Shown here piece by piece: positions 5,808 through 12,436 of a stretch of DNA of 13,578 nt. The stretch is taken from NCBI GenBank assembly GCA_023389545.1, contig JAEWEI010000135.1:1-13578 (forward strand), given 5' to 3'. The notes beneath the pieces are model-generated. The model was not told the DNA's origin and searched no databases. It saw only the letters and a list, made by a program, of their open reading frames with translations. The position numbers were made by a program, and so were the translations under genes. This DNA is from Actinomycetes bacterium (lineage in GTDB: Bacteria; Actinomycetota; Actinomycetes; Actinomycetales; Cellulomonadaceae). The first letter of the stretch is position 1. Every line of letters begins with the position of its first letter.

Positions 5808-8212
5808 CGGGCGGCGCCGTGGCGCCGCTGACGGCGGATGAGCGAGGCTTGCAAGTCGCGCAGCGGCGTCCCGTCGGGCGCTGTGGCGTGGCGCGTCCAG
5901 GACCCGTCGGCGGCCAGGTGCCAACTGGAGGTGCCCGGGTCCACCGACTCGTCGATCAACCCCACCAGCTCGGCCGTCTCCTCCGGGTCGGTGATGCGCA
6001 CCAGCGCCTCCACGCGGCGGTCGAGGTTGCGGTGCATCAGGTCGGCGGAGCCGATGAACACCTCGGGTCCCGCCTCGACAGGCTGCCCGGCGCCGGTCGG
6101 CACACCACCGCTCGCCGCGAACGCGAAGATCCGCGAGTGCTCGAGGAAGCGGCCCAGGATCGAGCGCACCCGGATGGTGTCGCTGAGCCCGGGAACGCCG
6201 GGACGTAGCGCGCAGATGCCGCGCACCACCAGGTCCACGGGGACCCCGGCCTGCGAGGCCCGGTACAGCGCGTCGATCACCGCCTCGTCGACCATCGAGT
6301 TGACCTTGATCTTGATCCACGCCGGGCGGCCCTCGCGCGCGGCCTGCGCCTCGCGCTCGATGCGCTCGATCAGCCCGGTGCGCACCGACCGCGGCGCCAC
6401 GAGCAGCCGGTGGAACCGGGACTTCGGCGCGTAGCCGGAGAGCTGGTTGAACAGCCGGGTCAGGTCCTGGCCGACATCCGGGTCGCAGGTCAGCAGGCCC
6501 AGGTCGGTGTAAATGCGGGCCGTCTTGGGGTTGTAGTTGCCCGTGCCGATGTGGCAGTAGCGGCGCAGCCCGTCAGCCTCCTGCCGGACGACCAGGGACA
6601 GCTTGCAGTGCGTTTTGAGGCCCACGATCCCGTAGACCACGTGCACGCCCGCCTGCTCGAGCTTGCGCGCCCACGAGATGTTGGCCTGCTCGTCGAAGCG
6701 GGCCTTGATCTCCACCAGGGCGAGCACCTGCTTGCCGGCCTCGGCCGCGTCGATCAGGGCGTCCACGATCGGGGAGTCTCCGGACGTGCGGTACAGGGTC
6801 TGCTTGATGGCCAGCACCTGTGGGTCCGCCGCCGCCTGCTGCAAGAACGTCTGCACGGAGGTCGAGAACGAGTCGTACGGGTGGTGCAGCAGGATGTCCC
6901 GATCGCGGATGGCCGCGAACACGTCGGTGGGCGTCGCGCTCTCCACCTCCGCGAGGTGGCGGTGCGTCGACGGCACGAAGTGCGGGTACTGCAGGTCCGG
7001 CCGGTCCAGGTCCGCGATGAGGTTCAGGCCGGTGTGGTCCAGCGGCGCGGGGACCTGGTAGACCTCCTCCTCGACCACCCCGAGCTCGCGGACCAGCAGC
7101 TGGCGGATGCGCGGGCTGATGCCGTCCGCGAGCTCCAGGCGCACCGGCGGTCCGAACCGCCGGCGCAGCAGCTCCTTCTCCATCGCCTGCAGCAGGTTCT
7201 CCGCGTCGTCCTCCTCGACCTCCACGTCCTCGTTGCGGGTCACCCGGAACGTGTGGTGCTCCACGATGTCCATGCCCGGGAAGAGCTGGTCGAGGTGCTG
7301 GGAGATGACGTCCTCCACCGGCACGAACGACGTCGGCCCGGTCTCCAGGGTCCCGGCCTGCGTGCTCGGGGCGCTCGGGCGGCCGCGCGCGTCGACGGCG
7401 ATGTACCGCGGCAGCAGCGGCGGCACCTTGACCCGCGCGAAGTGCTCCTTGCCGGTGGCCGGGTTCGTCACCACCACCGCCAGGTTCAGTGACAGCCCGG
7501 AGATGTACGGGAACGGGTGCGCCGGGTCCACCGCCAGCGGGGTCAGCACCGGGAAGATCTGCCGCCGGAAGAACTTGCGGAGCCGCTCCTGCTCGCCGTC
7601 GCCCAGGTCGTCCCACCGCACGATGGTGATGCCCTCGGCGGCGAGCGCGGGCTGCACCTCGTCGGCGAAGACGCGGGCGTGCCGTGCCACCAGCTCGTGC
7701 GCGCGCACACTGATCGCCTCGAGCACCTGCCGCGGGCTCAGACCCGAGGCGGCCGTCACCGCCAGCCCCGTCGCGATGCGCCGCTTCAACCCGGCGACGC
7801 GCACCATGAAGAACTCGTCCAAGTTCGAGGCGAAGATCGCCAGGTAGCGCACCCGCTCCAGCAGCGGCTGGCTCGGATCCTCGGCGAGCTCCAGCACGCG
7901 CTGGTTGAACGCCAGCCAGCTCAGCTCGCGGTCCAGGAACCGGCCCTCGGGAAGCGGCGTGTCCGCGCTGAGGGGGCGTTGGCCCGACTCGTCCTCGGCG
8001 ATGTGCTCGGCGATGTGCGCGGCCAGCTCGGGCGGCAGCGCCCGCGGCTGGGCCGGGGCGCCCGCGTCCTCCGCGAGGCCCTCCTCCGGCTCCGGTGACG
8101 CGTGAACGGCAGACGGTCCTTCCGGGGCCACCAGGGCGACCGCCTCGGCGCGGGGCGTGCGCGAGTCGCGGGCAGCGCTCCGGTCGGGCGTCGGTGCTGT
8201 GTCGTCGCTCAT
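5804..8212 (-). CDS. ppk1: Polyphosphate kinase 1
   Basis: The 802-residue enzyme reversibly transfers the ATP gamma-phosphate to polyphosphate. Landmarks run in order: [17 protein letters not shown] (92-108), [24 protein letters not shown] with the autophosphorylated histidine at residue 535, [26 protein letters not shown] with His692, and [16 protein letters not shown] near 727. His535 and His692 are 157 residues apart, the same spacing as the E. coli active-site pair H435/H592. The first 85 or so residues are a Pro/Ala/Glu-rich tail absent from E. coli PPK, making the protein about 100 residues longer; this is common in actinobacteria and probably disordered. The ATG at 8210-8212 lies 4 nt after the mshD stop with no clear ribosome binding site, so coupling is likely. 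Its stop overlaps the mutT1 start. Confidence 0.96.
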   Translation of the reverse strand: MSDDTAPTPDRSAARDSRTPRAEAVALVAPEGPSAVHASPEPEEGLAEDAGAPAQPRALPPELAAHIAEHIAEDESGQRPLSADTPLPEGRFLDRELSWLAFNQRVLELAEDPSQPLLERVRYLAIFASNLDEFFMVRVAGLKRRIATGLAVTAASGLSPRQVLEAISVRAHELVARHARVFADEVQPALAAEGITIVRWDDLGDGEQERLRKFFRRQIFPVLTPLAVDPAHPFPYISGLSLNLAVVVTNPATGKEHFARVKVPPLLPRYIAVDARGRPSAPSTQAGTLETGPTSFVPVEDVISQHLDQLFPGMDIVEHHTFRVTRNEDVEVEEDDAENLLQAMEKELLRRRFGPPVRLELADGISPRIRQLLVRELGVVEEEVYQVPAPLDHTGLNLIADLDRPDLQYPHFVPSTHRHLAEVESATPTDVFAAIRDRDILLHHPYDSFSTSVQTFLQQAAADPQVLAIKQTLYRTSGDSPIVDALIDAAEAGKQVLALVEIKARFDEQANISWARKLEQAGVHVVYGIVGLKTHCKLSLVVRQEADGLRRYCHIGTGNYNPKTARIYTDLGLLTCDPDVGQDLTRLFNQLSGYAPKSRFHRLLVAPRSVRTGLIERIEREAQAAREGRPAWIKIKVNSMVDEAVIDALYRASQAGVPVDLVVRGICALRPGVPGLSDTIRVRSILGRFLEHSRIFAFAASGGVPTGAGQPVEAGPEVFIGSADLMHRNLDRRVEALVRITDPEETAELVGLIDESVDPGTSSWHLAADGSWTRHATAPDGTPLRDLQASLIRRQRRHGAAR
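5811..5828. repeat. GC-rich palindrome at the ppk1-mutT1 junction
   Basis: GCGGCGCC-GT-GGCGCCGC is a perfect 8-bp inverted repeat with a 2-nt centre, inside the last codons of ppk1 and 4 nt upstream of the GTG start of mutT1. In RNA it would occupy the normal ribosome-binding position. It may be incidental to GC-rich codons for Arg, His, Gly and Ala. Confidence 0.45.
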
Positions 8213-8216
8213 ACGT

Positions 8217-9179
8217 TCATCGTGTCACTGGTCGCGTGCTGGCGGCAGGCGTCCCGTACATCACGTCCACGGCCGAGCGTGTGAAGCCGGCCCGCGTGTA
8301 GGTGCGGATCGCGGGCTCGTTGTCGCCCTCGGTGTAGAGCACCACGGCGTCCAGCCCGCGCTCGCGCAGCGCCTCCACCGCCAGCCGCGTCAACGCCCCG
8401 CCGAGGCCGAGGCCCTGGGCGTCCGGGTCGATGCCGAGGGCGTAGACCTCGCCGACCCCCGGCTCCGCGACCTTCGTCCACATCGAGCCCAGCAGGTGGC
8501 CGTCGCGCTCCGCGAGCCAGAACCCCTTGGGGTCGAACCACGGCTCCGACTCGCGGGCCAGCACATCCGCGCGCGTCAGGCGGCCCTGCTCCGGGTGACT
8601 GGCGAAGGCGCGGGCGTTGAGCGCCACCCACGCGTCCTCGTCCTGGCCCGGGACGAACGTGCGGACGGTGACCCCGTCGGGCAGCGACCGCCGTCCCGCG
8701 CCGGCCGCGCTGGGCCGCTCGTCCTCGGCGCCCAGTTCGAGGCGCATCTGCCACAGCTCGCGCACCGGCGTCATCCCCGCGGCCCGCGCGAGGGCCTGGG
8801 CCGACGGCAGGTCCCCATGCGCCCAGACGCGCAGTCCTCCGGCAGGCTCGGCCAGGGTCTGCGCACGGGCCAGCACGTCACGCCCGATGCCCCGGCGGCG
8901 GGCCGCGGGATCGACCACCAACTCGGCTGACGCGGCGCCCGGCGCGCCCAGGTCGAGCTGCGCATAGCCGACCAGGGCGCCGTCCGGCTCCTCGGCGGGC
9001 CCGCCCGGCCGCTCGACGAGCAGGTGCGCGACGGGGGCGGCCGCGTCGGTGAGCCACAGCAGCGGCTGCTCGGACAGCGGGGCCACGCCGTCGGCGTCCT
9101 GGGCCCGGGCCGCCAGCGCCCGCACGGCCTGGGCCGCCGAGCCTTCAAGGGCGCCCTGGACGGCGCGGATGTCCACCAT
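8217..9179 (-). CDS. mshD: Mycothiol synthase (tandem GNAT acetyltransferase)
   Basis: This 320-residue cytoplasmic enzyme performs the last step of mycothiol biosynthesis, acetylating Cys-GlcN-Ins with acetyl-CoA. Two GNAT domains are visible. The N-terminal one has the acetyl-CoA loop RRRGIG at 94-99 after the LVVDPAA strand. The C-terminal, catalytic one has [19 protein letters not shown] (243-261) and the closing [19 protein letters not shown] (281-299). [10 protein letters not shown] (215-224) and the N-terminal [11 protein letters not shown] (28-38) are also typical of MshD, and the length matches. The start at 9177-9179 is the first ATG after in-frame stops. It heads a three-gene unit with ppk1 4 nt downstream. 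The AGGAGG at 9197-9202 is 17 nt away, unusually far, and instead serves two out-of-frame ATGs (see findings). Confidence 0.93.
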   Translation of the reverse strand: MVDIRAVQGALEGSAAQAVRALAARAQDADGVAPLSEQPLLWLTDAAAPVAHLLVERPGGPAEEPDGALVGYAQLDLGAPGAASAELVVDPAARRRGIGRDVLARAQTLAEPAGGLRVWAHGDLPSAQALARAAGMTPVRELWQMRLELGAEDERPSAAGAGRRSLPDGVTVRTFVPGQDEDAWVALNARAFASHPEQGRLTRADVLARESEPWFDPKGFWLAERDGHLLGSMWTKVAEPGVGEVYALGIDPDAQGLGLGGALTRLAVEALRERGLDAVVLYTEGDNEPAIRTYTRAGFTRSAVDVMYGTPAASTRPVTR

Positions 9180-9192
9180 CGAGCCATCTCAT
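9145..9192 (-). other. Possible upstream leader ORF overlapping the mshD start
   Basis: An ATG at 9190-9192, preceded at an acceptable 4 nt by a perfect AGGAGG (9197-9202), opens a 15-codon frame ([15 protein letters not shown]) that ends at 9145, inside mshD in a different frame. It could deliver ribosomes to the mshD ATG at 9179. It could equally be chance, with the AGGAGG serving mshD itself at long range. Confidence 0.3.
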
Positions 9193-9196
9193 CACA

Positions 9197-9202
9197 CCTC
9201 CT
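9197..9202 (-). promoter_or_regulatory. Consensus Shine-Dalgarno (AGGAGG) upstream of mshD
   Basis: Read on the minus strand it lies 4 nt from an ATG at 9192, 9 nt from an ATG at 9187 and 17 nt from the mshD ATG at 9179. Only the last is in the mshD frame. Confidence 0.6.
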
Positions 9203-9208
9203 GGCGCC

Positions 9209-9231
9209 GGCCACGCGCCTGGGCCGTGGCC
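9209..9231. other. Small hairpin in the mshD leader
   Basis: GGCCACG (9209-9215) and CGTGGCC (9225-9231) form a perfect 7-bp stem with a 9-nt loop, 6 nt upstream of the AGGAGG of the mshD leader. No T-tract follows. No regulatory class was recognised. Confidence 0.35.
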
Positions 9232-9257
9232 CCCGGAGAGAGGAACGGTGGGGGAGC

Positions 9258-9326
9258 GTGACAGGGCCCGTGCCACGGTGAAGCTCCCCGGGGGTGGGGC
9301 TCCACCATGCGCACGGGCCCTGTCAC
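9258..9326. terminator. Large hairpin terminator downstream of the mannanase gene
   Basis: GTGACAGGGCCCGTGC (9258-9273) and GCACGGGCCCTGTCAC (9311-9326) are a perfect 16-bp inverted repeat. The 37 nt between them nearly pair again (GGTG-AAGCTCCCC with GGGGCTCCACC), so the whole element can fold into one long, slightly bulged stem with a short G-rich loop. It begins 41 nt after the mannanase stop, on the side where its transcript ends, and lies upstream of mshD. No T-tract is present. Confidence 0.7.
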
Positions 9327-9367
9327 AGTGAGCGCCTCGCTGCCGCGGGCGCTCCGTCAGGCGGCGG

Positions 9368-10783
9368 TCAGCTCGCGGTGCAGCCGACAGCCACGTTGCC
9401 CGTGGGCGCCGGGCCCGATCCGATGAACCCGTACGTCGCTGTCGCGTTCGGGTTGAGCAGGCCGTTCCACGCGGCGTTGCCCACTGTGGTGACGCCGCCC
9501 GAGGCAGTGGCCACACCGTTCCACGCCTGCGCCACGCTCGTGCCCGAGGGCAGCGTGAACGACGTGGACCAGCCGCTCAGCAGCGTGGACCCGGCCTTCA
9601 CCGTGACGGCGCCCTGGAACCCGCCGGGCCACGCGTTCTGCACGGCGAACGTCGCGGTGCAGGTCTTCCCGTTCGGCGGCGGGCTCGTGGGCGGCGCGGT
9701 GGTGGGGGGCGGAGTCGTGGGCGGTGGCGTGGTGGGCGGGGGCGTCGTCGGCGGGGGCGTGGTGGGCGGCGGGGTGGTGGGCGTGGATCCGTAGACGGTG
9801 GCCCGCTTCGAGGTGGCCGCGATGCCGTTGGCGCCGTTGAAGAGCCGCTGGCCCCAGGTGCTCAGCTGGTTCGGGTTGAAGCCCGTGACGAGGTCCAGGT
9901 ACTCGACGCCGCCGCCGTTGCCCGACCACGACCAGCCGTAGTACCCGATGCCGAGGCGCTGCGTCTCGGACATGATCGTGTCCTCGTCGACGTCCCCGTC
10001 GGAGTGGTTGTTGCCGAACTCGCCGACCACGATGGGCAGCTTCGCGTCGGTGAACGCCTTGAGGTACGAGGTGATGGTCGAGGCCTGGCCGTACACGCCG
10101 TACATGTGCACCGAGAACAGCGTGTTCGCGTCGGGGTCGGCGGCGAAGACCGTCGCGGCGTTGTCCCGCATGAGCCCGCGCCAGTCCTGGCCCCAGTTCG
10201 GGGCGTCGACCACGATGTTGTGCTTGAACCCAGCAGTGCGCAGACGCTTGATCGCGGCGGAGGTGTCGGCGGCCCAGCGGGCGCTCACGGCCTCGGTGTT
10301 GCCGTAGGGCTCGTTGCCGATGTTGAGCTGGATGTAGTCCTCTTGGCCCTCGATGGCCGACTTGATGCCGACCCAGTAGTCGACGGCCTTGTCGAGCGTG
10401 ATGGCGCCGGCCTGCTCGCCGTAGCCGGTGGTGTCATGCACCTCGAGCATGCAGATGACCTTGTTGGCCTTGCAGAGGCTGACGATGTTGGCGACGTCTG
10501 CTGTGTCGTTCTTGGTCCAGCGGTCGCCGCTCGACAGGACGACGCGCACCGCGTTGGCGCCCTTGGCCGCGATGTTCGCGATGGACGACGTCTGGCTGGT
10601 GTACCAGGTGTGGGCGTGGCTCGCGCCGCGGGCCACGAAGGGCGTGCCGTTGCGCTCGACGAGCCTGCCGTTCTCGATGTGCAGGCCGACGGGGGTCGCG
10701 GCGTTCGCCACGGTGATCCCTCCCACGGCCAGCGTCGCCGCAGCCGCGAAGGCTCCGGCTAACGCGGTGAGTCGCATTCTCAT
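9368..10783 (-). CDS. manA: Secreted endo-beta-1,4-mannanase, GH5 with C-terminal CBM2
   Basis: The 471-residue preprotein should be secreted to cleave beta-mannan. Residues 1-28 are a Sec signal peptide (Arg-rich start, hydrophobic core, likely cleavage after ANA). Residues 29-332 form the GH5 catalytic domain. ASHAHTWY, NAVRVVLSSGDRW and LEVHDTTGYGE resemble Streptomyces ManA of subfamily GH5_8. The acid/base is E158 in NIGNEP, the nucleophile E255 in VVGEFGNN, and WSWSGNGGGVEYLD follows. Residues 335-370 are a PTTPP-repeat linker. Residues 375-468 form a CBM2 closed by cysteines 375 and 468, with Trp residues suited to binding crystalline cellulose. GAGGA lies 4 nt before the ATG at 10783; Met3 is a possible alternative. 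The gene stands alone, with a hairpin after it and a LacI-like operator upstream. The mannanase call rests on recalled similarity; endoglucanase is less likely. Confidence 0.92.
   Translation of the reverse strand: MRMRLTALAGAFAAAATLAVGGITVANAATPVGLHIENGRLVERNGTPFVARGASHAHTWYTSQTSSIANIAAKGANAVRVVLSSGDRWTKNDTADVANIVSLCKANKVICMLEVHDTTGYGEQAGAITLDKAVDYWVGIKSAIEGQEDYIQLNIGNEPYGNTEAVSARWAADTSAAIKRLRTAGFKHNIVVDAPNWGQDWRGLMRDNAATVFAADPDANTLFSVHMYGVYGQASTITSYLKAFTDAKLPIVVGEFGNNHSDGDVDEDTIMSETQRLGIGYYGWSWSGNGGGVEYLDLVTGFNPNQLSTWGQRLFNGANGIAATSKRATVYGSTPTTPPPTTPPPTTPPPTTPPPTTPPPTTAPPTSPPPNGKTCTATFAVQNAWPGGFQGAVTVKAGSTLLSGWSTSFTLPSGTSVAQAWNGVATASGGVTTVGNAAWNGLLNPNATATYGFIGSGPAPTGNVAVGCTAS
9677..9781 (-). 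repeat. Tandem 15-nt repeat encoding the PTTPP linker
   Basis: Seven consecutive 15-nt units encode five perfect PTTPP copies followed by PTTAP and PTSPP (residues 335-369 of the mannanase). At DNA level the units are near-identical G/T/C-rich blocks with differences mainly at third positions. Such linkers separate catalytic and binding modules, and their copy number can vary between strains. Confidence 0.88.
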
Positions 10784-10985
10784 GGCGTCCTCGTTCCGAG
10801 TGCCGCGCGAGGGGGCCGGCGGTCCACGTCCTCGAGGGGCGGCTCTTCATCGAGGCGCGGTGGGGTGTCACCGTCGGCAGCCCCCGGGGCCGCGATGCTC
10901 CGGGGACTTTCTTCGGCCACAGAAGTATCAGACGAATCGGGCGTCCCCCACGGCGCGAAACGCTTCACCCTGACGACGCGTGCGG
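10784..10985. other. Intergenic region upstream of the mannanase gene
   Basis: These 202 nt carry the mannanase promoter and leader. On the minus strand they hold a LacI-type palindrome (10956-10967), a possible -10 GATACT (10924-10929) without a clear -35, a 6-bp CCCCGG/CCGGGG hairpin (10882-10905), and the GAGGA ribosome binding site (10788-10792). No hairpin that would end the DUF2079 transcript was seen. Confidence 0.5.
10956..10967. promoter_or_regulatory. Possible LacI-family operator upstream of the mannanase gene
   Basis: CGAAACGCTTCA has the near-palindromic GAAnCGnTTC form with a central CG, the usual shape of LacI-family operators. It lies 173 nt before the mannanase start and about 27 nt upstream of a possible -10 (10924-10929), so it could control sugar-dependent expression. 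No LacI-type gene is present in the window. It does not match the CebR consensus TGGGAGCGCTCCCA. Confidence 0.4.
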
Positions 10986-12434
10986 CTACCGGGTCCGCTC
11001 CGCGAGCTGGAAGCCGCCCTGGTCATGCACCAGCCGGTAGTCGACGCCCGGGTGGAGCTGCTCGGCGTACAGCGCGGCATCCTCGGGCGCCGGGTTCCAC
11101 CCCCCGCCCTGCTCGTCGATCAGCAGGTAGTCCGGCGCCGGGTTGCCCGCGGCCCCCACGAAGTACACGCTGCGCTCGTCCACCAGGTAGGACATCAGGC
11201 CGACGTCCGTCTCCACGACCACGTCGTCCGGCACCTGCTCGAGCACTGCCGCCGCCTCGGCCGCGCGCGGGGACGCCTGGTAGAACTCCGCGTGCGTGAG
11301 CTGGTGGAGCGCGAGCTGCGGCGCCAGCATCACCGCGACGGTCGCCGCCACGGGCACCGCCATCACGCTGTACCTGCGCAGCCAACGCCGCGGCGAGACC
11401 CGGGAGCCCCGGATGCCGTCGAGCAGCGCCACGAACGCGATCGGCATCAGCACGGCGCTGTAATGCCACGTGTGCGTCCAGTACCCCTCGTTGTCCGCGA
11501 GGAACCGCCACGCGATCGTGGGCGCCGCCACCAGCAGGATCGGGGAGCGCAGCCCGATCAGCCCGGTCACCGCCACCAGCATCAGCAGGGTCGCGATCTT
11601 GTCCTTGTCGTCCACGAGTGCCACGGCGGCCAGCCACGGCTGCGCGGTGAACGCCCCCACGTCGATCTTGCTGCCGTAGTCCCACTGGTCGCGGGTGCTC
11701 AGCGCCGGGATCAGCACATACGTGGTCAGGGCGAACCACCCCGCCCCCCACGCCACCAGCGCCAGCCCGATGCCGCGCCGGCTGCGCCACGCCAGCACCG
11801 CGCCCAGCACCGCCACCGTCAGGCCCAGATCCTCCTTCACCAGCACCAGCGGCGCCGCCCACAGCGCGCACGCCACCCACCTGCGGCGCAGCAAGGCCAC
11901 GAGCGAGAGCGCCAGCAGCGGCATCGCGAAGGCGATCTCGTGGAACTGCACCGACATCGCGCCCACCACGCCGAAGCTCACCGCGTAGGCGCCGCCGACG
12001 GCGACCCCGGCGGCGGGCTCCAGGCGGCGGGCGGCCTCCCGCGCGATGACCAGCACCGACGCCGCGAGCAGCAGGGCCTGCACCACCAGCAGCGTCACGG
12101 CGCTGGGGAACAGCGCGTACACCGGGCCCAGCACCGCCAGCAGCGGATGGAAGTGGTCGCCCAGCAGGTTGAAGCCCTCGCCCTTGATCGTGACGATCGG
12201 CGCCTCCAGCTGGGCGTACTGCCGGGCGAGCTGCGTGAAGATGCCCAGGTCCCACGACAGCGACACGTAACGCTGCCACTGCGAGAGCGCGAACCCCAGG
12301 TACAGCGCCCCGGCCAGGGCCGCCACAACCCACGGCCCGCGGGCGCCCCGGCTCCGGGACGGCTGGCTGTCGCCAGCGGCGTCCCGGAGCGGGAGGGCCT
12401 CGCTCGCTGCGTCAGAGGACTGCAGCACCGCCAT
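10986..12434 (-). CDS. DUF2079 family polytopic membrane protein
   Basis: The 482-residue protein has a hydrophilic N-terminus (about 1-33), a first membrane segment at about 34-50, and roughly ten further hydrophobic segments to about residue 380, then a soluble C-terminal domain. The loop after TM1 carries the DUF2079 hallmarks WDLGIFTQ (61-68) and GDHFHP (92-97). The D/H-rich extracytoplasmic loop resembles those of GT-C lipid-linked-sugar glycosyltransferases, so a glycosyl- or mannosyltransferase role is possible but is inference. The C-terminal part has a Rossmann-like strand pattern around DDVVVETDVGLMSYL. Its ATG (12432-12434) lies 2 nt after the stop of acetyl-CoA synthetase with no good ribosome binding site, so translation should be coupled. 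No functional link to acetate activation is known to me. Confidence 0.87.
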   Translation of the reverse strand: MAVLQSSDAASEALPLRDAAGDSQPSRSRGARGPWVVAALAGALYLGFALSQWQRYVSLSWDLGIFTQLARQYAQLEAPIVTIKGEGFNLLGDHFHPLLAVLGPVYALFPSAVTLLVVQALLLAASVLVIAREAARRLEPAAGVAVGGAYAVSFGVVGAMSVQFHEIAFAMPLLALSLVALLRRRWVACALWAAPLVLVKEDLGLTVAVLGAVLAWRSRRGIGLALVAWGAGWFALTTYVLIPALSTRDQWDYGSKIDVGAFTAQPWLAAVALVDDKDKIATLLMLVAVTGLIGLRSPILLVAAPTIAWRFLADNEGYWTHTWHYSAVLMPIAFVALLDGIRGSRVSPRRWLRRYSVMAVPVAATVAVMLAPQLALHQLTHAEFYQASPRAAEAAAVLEQVPDDVVVETDVGLMSYLVDERSVYFVGAAGNPAPDYLLIDEQGGGWNPAPEDAALYAEQLHPGVDYRLVHDQGGFQLAERTR

Positions 12435-12436
12435 CG

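Noticed and set aside
5808..6320. N-terminal extension of the NUDIX protein into ppk1
   Set aside because: The added residues lie entirely within conserved ppk1 coding sequence in another frame and are low complexity. The NUDIX domain begins right after the GTG at 5807.
6410..7492. 360-codon plus-strand open frame inside ppk1
   Set aside because: It is antisense to the conserved catalytic core of ppk1 and has no domain-like content.
9677..9781. Tandem repeats considered as a CRISPR array or minisatellite
   Set aside because: The units are contiguous 15-mers without spacers, in frame with a Pro/Thr linker of a secreted glycoside hydrolase.
10780..10968. 62-codon minus-strand frame whose stop overlaps the mannanase ATG as ATGA
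   Set aside because: The overlap looks suggestive, but the frame starts at a GTG inside the candidate operator, has no ribosome binding site, spans the likely promoter, and has visibly weaker third-position GC than the real genes.
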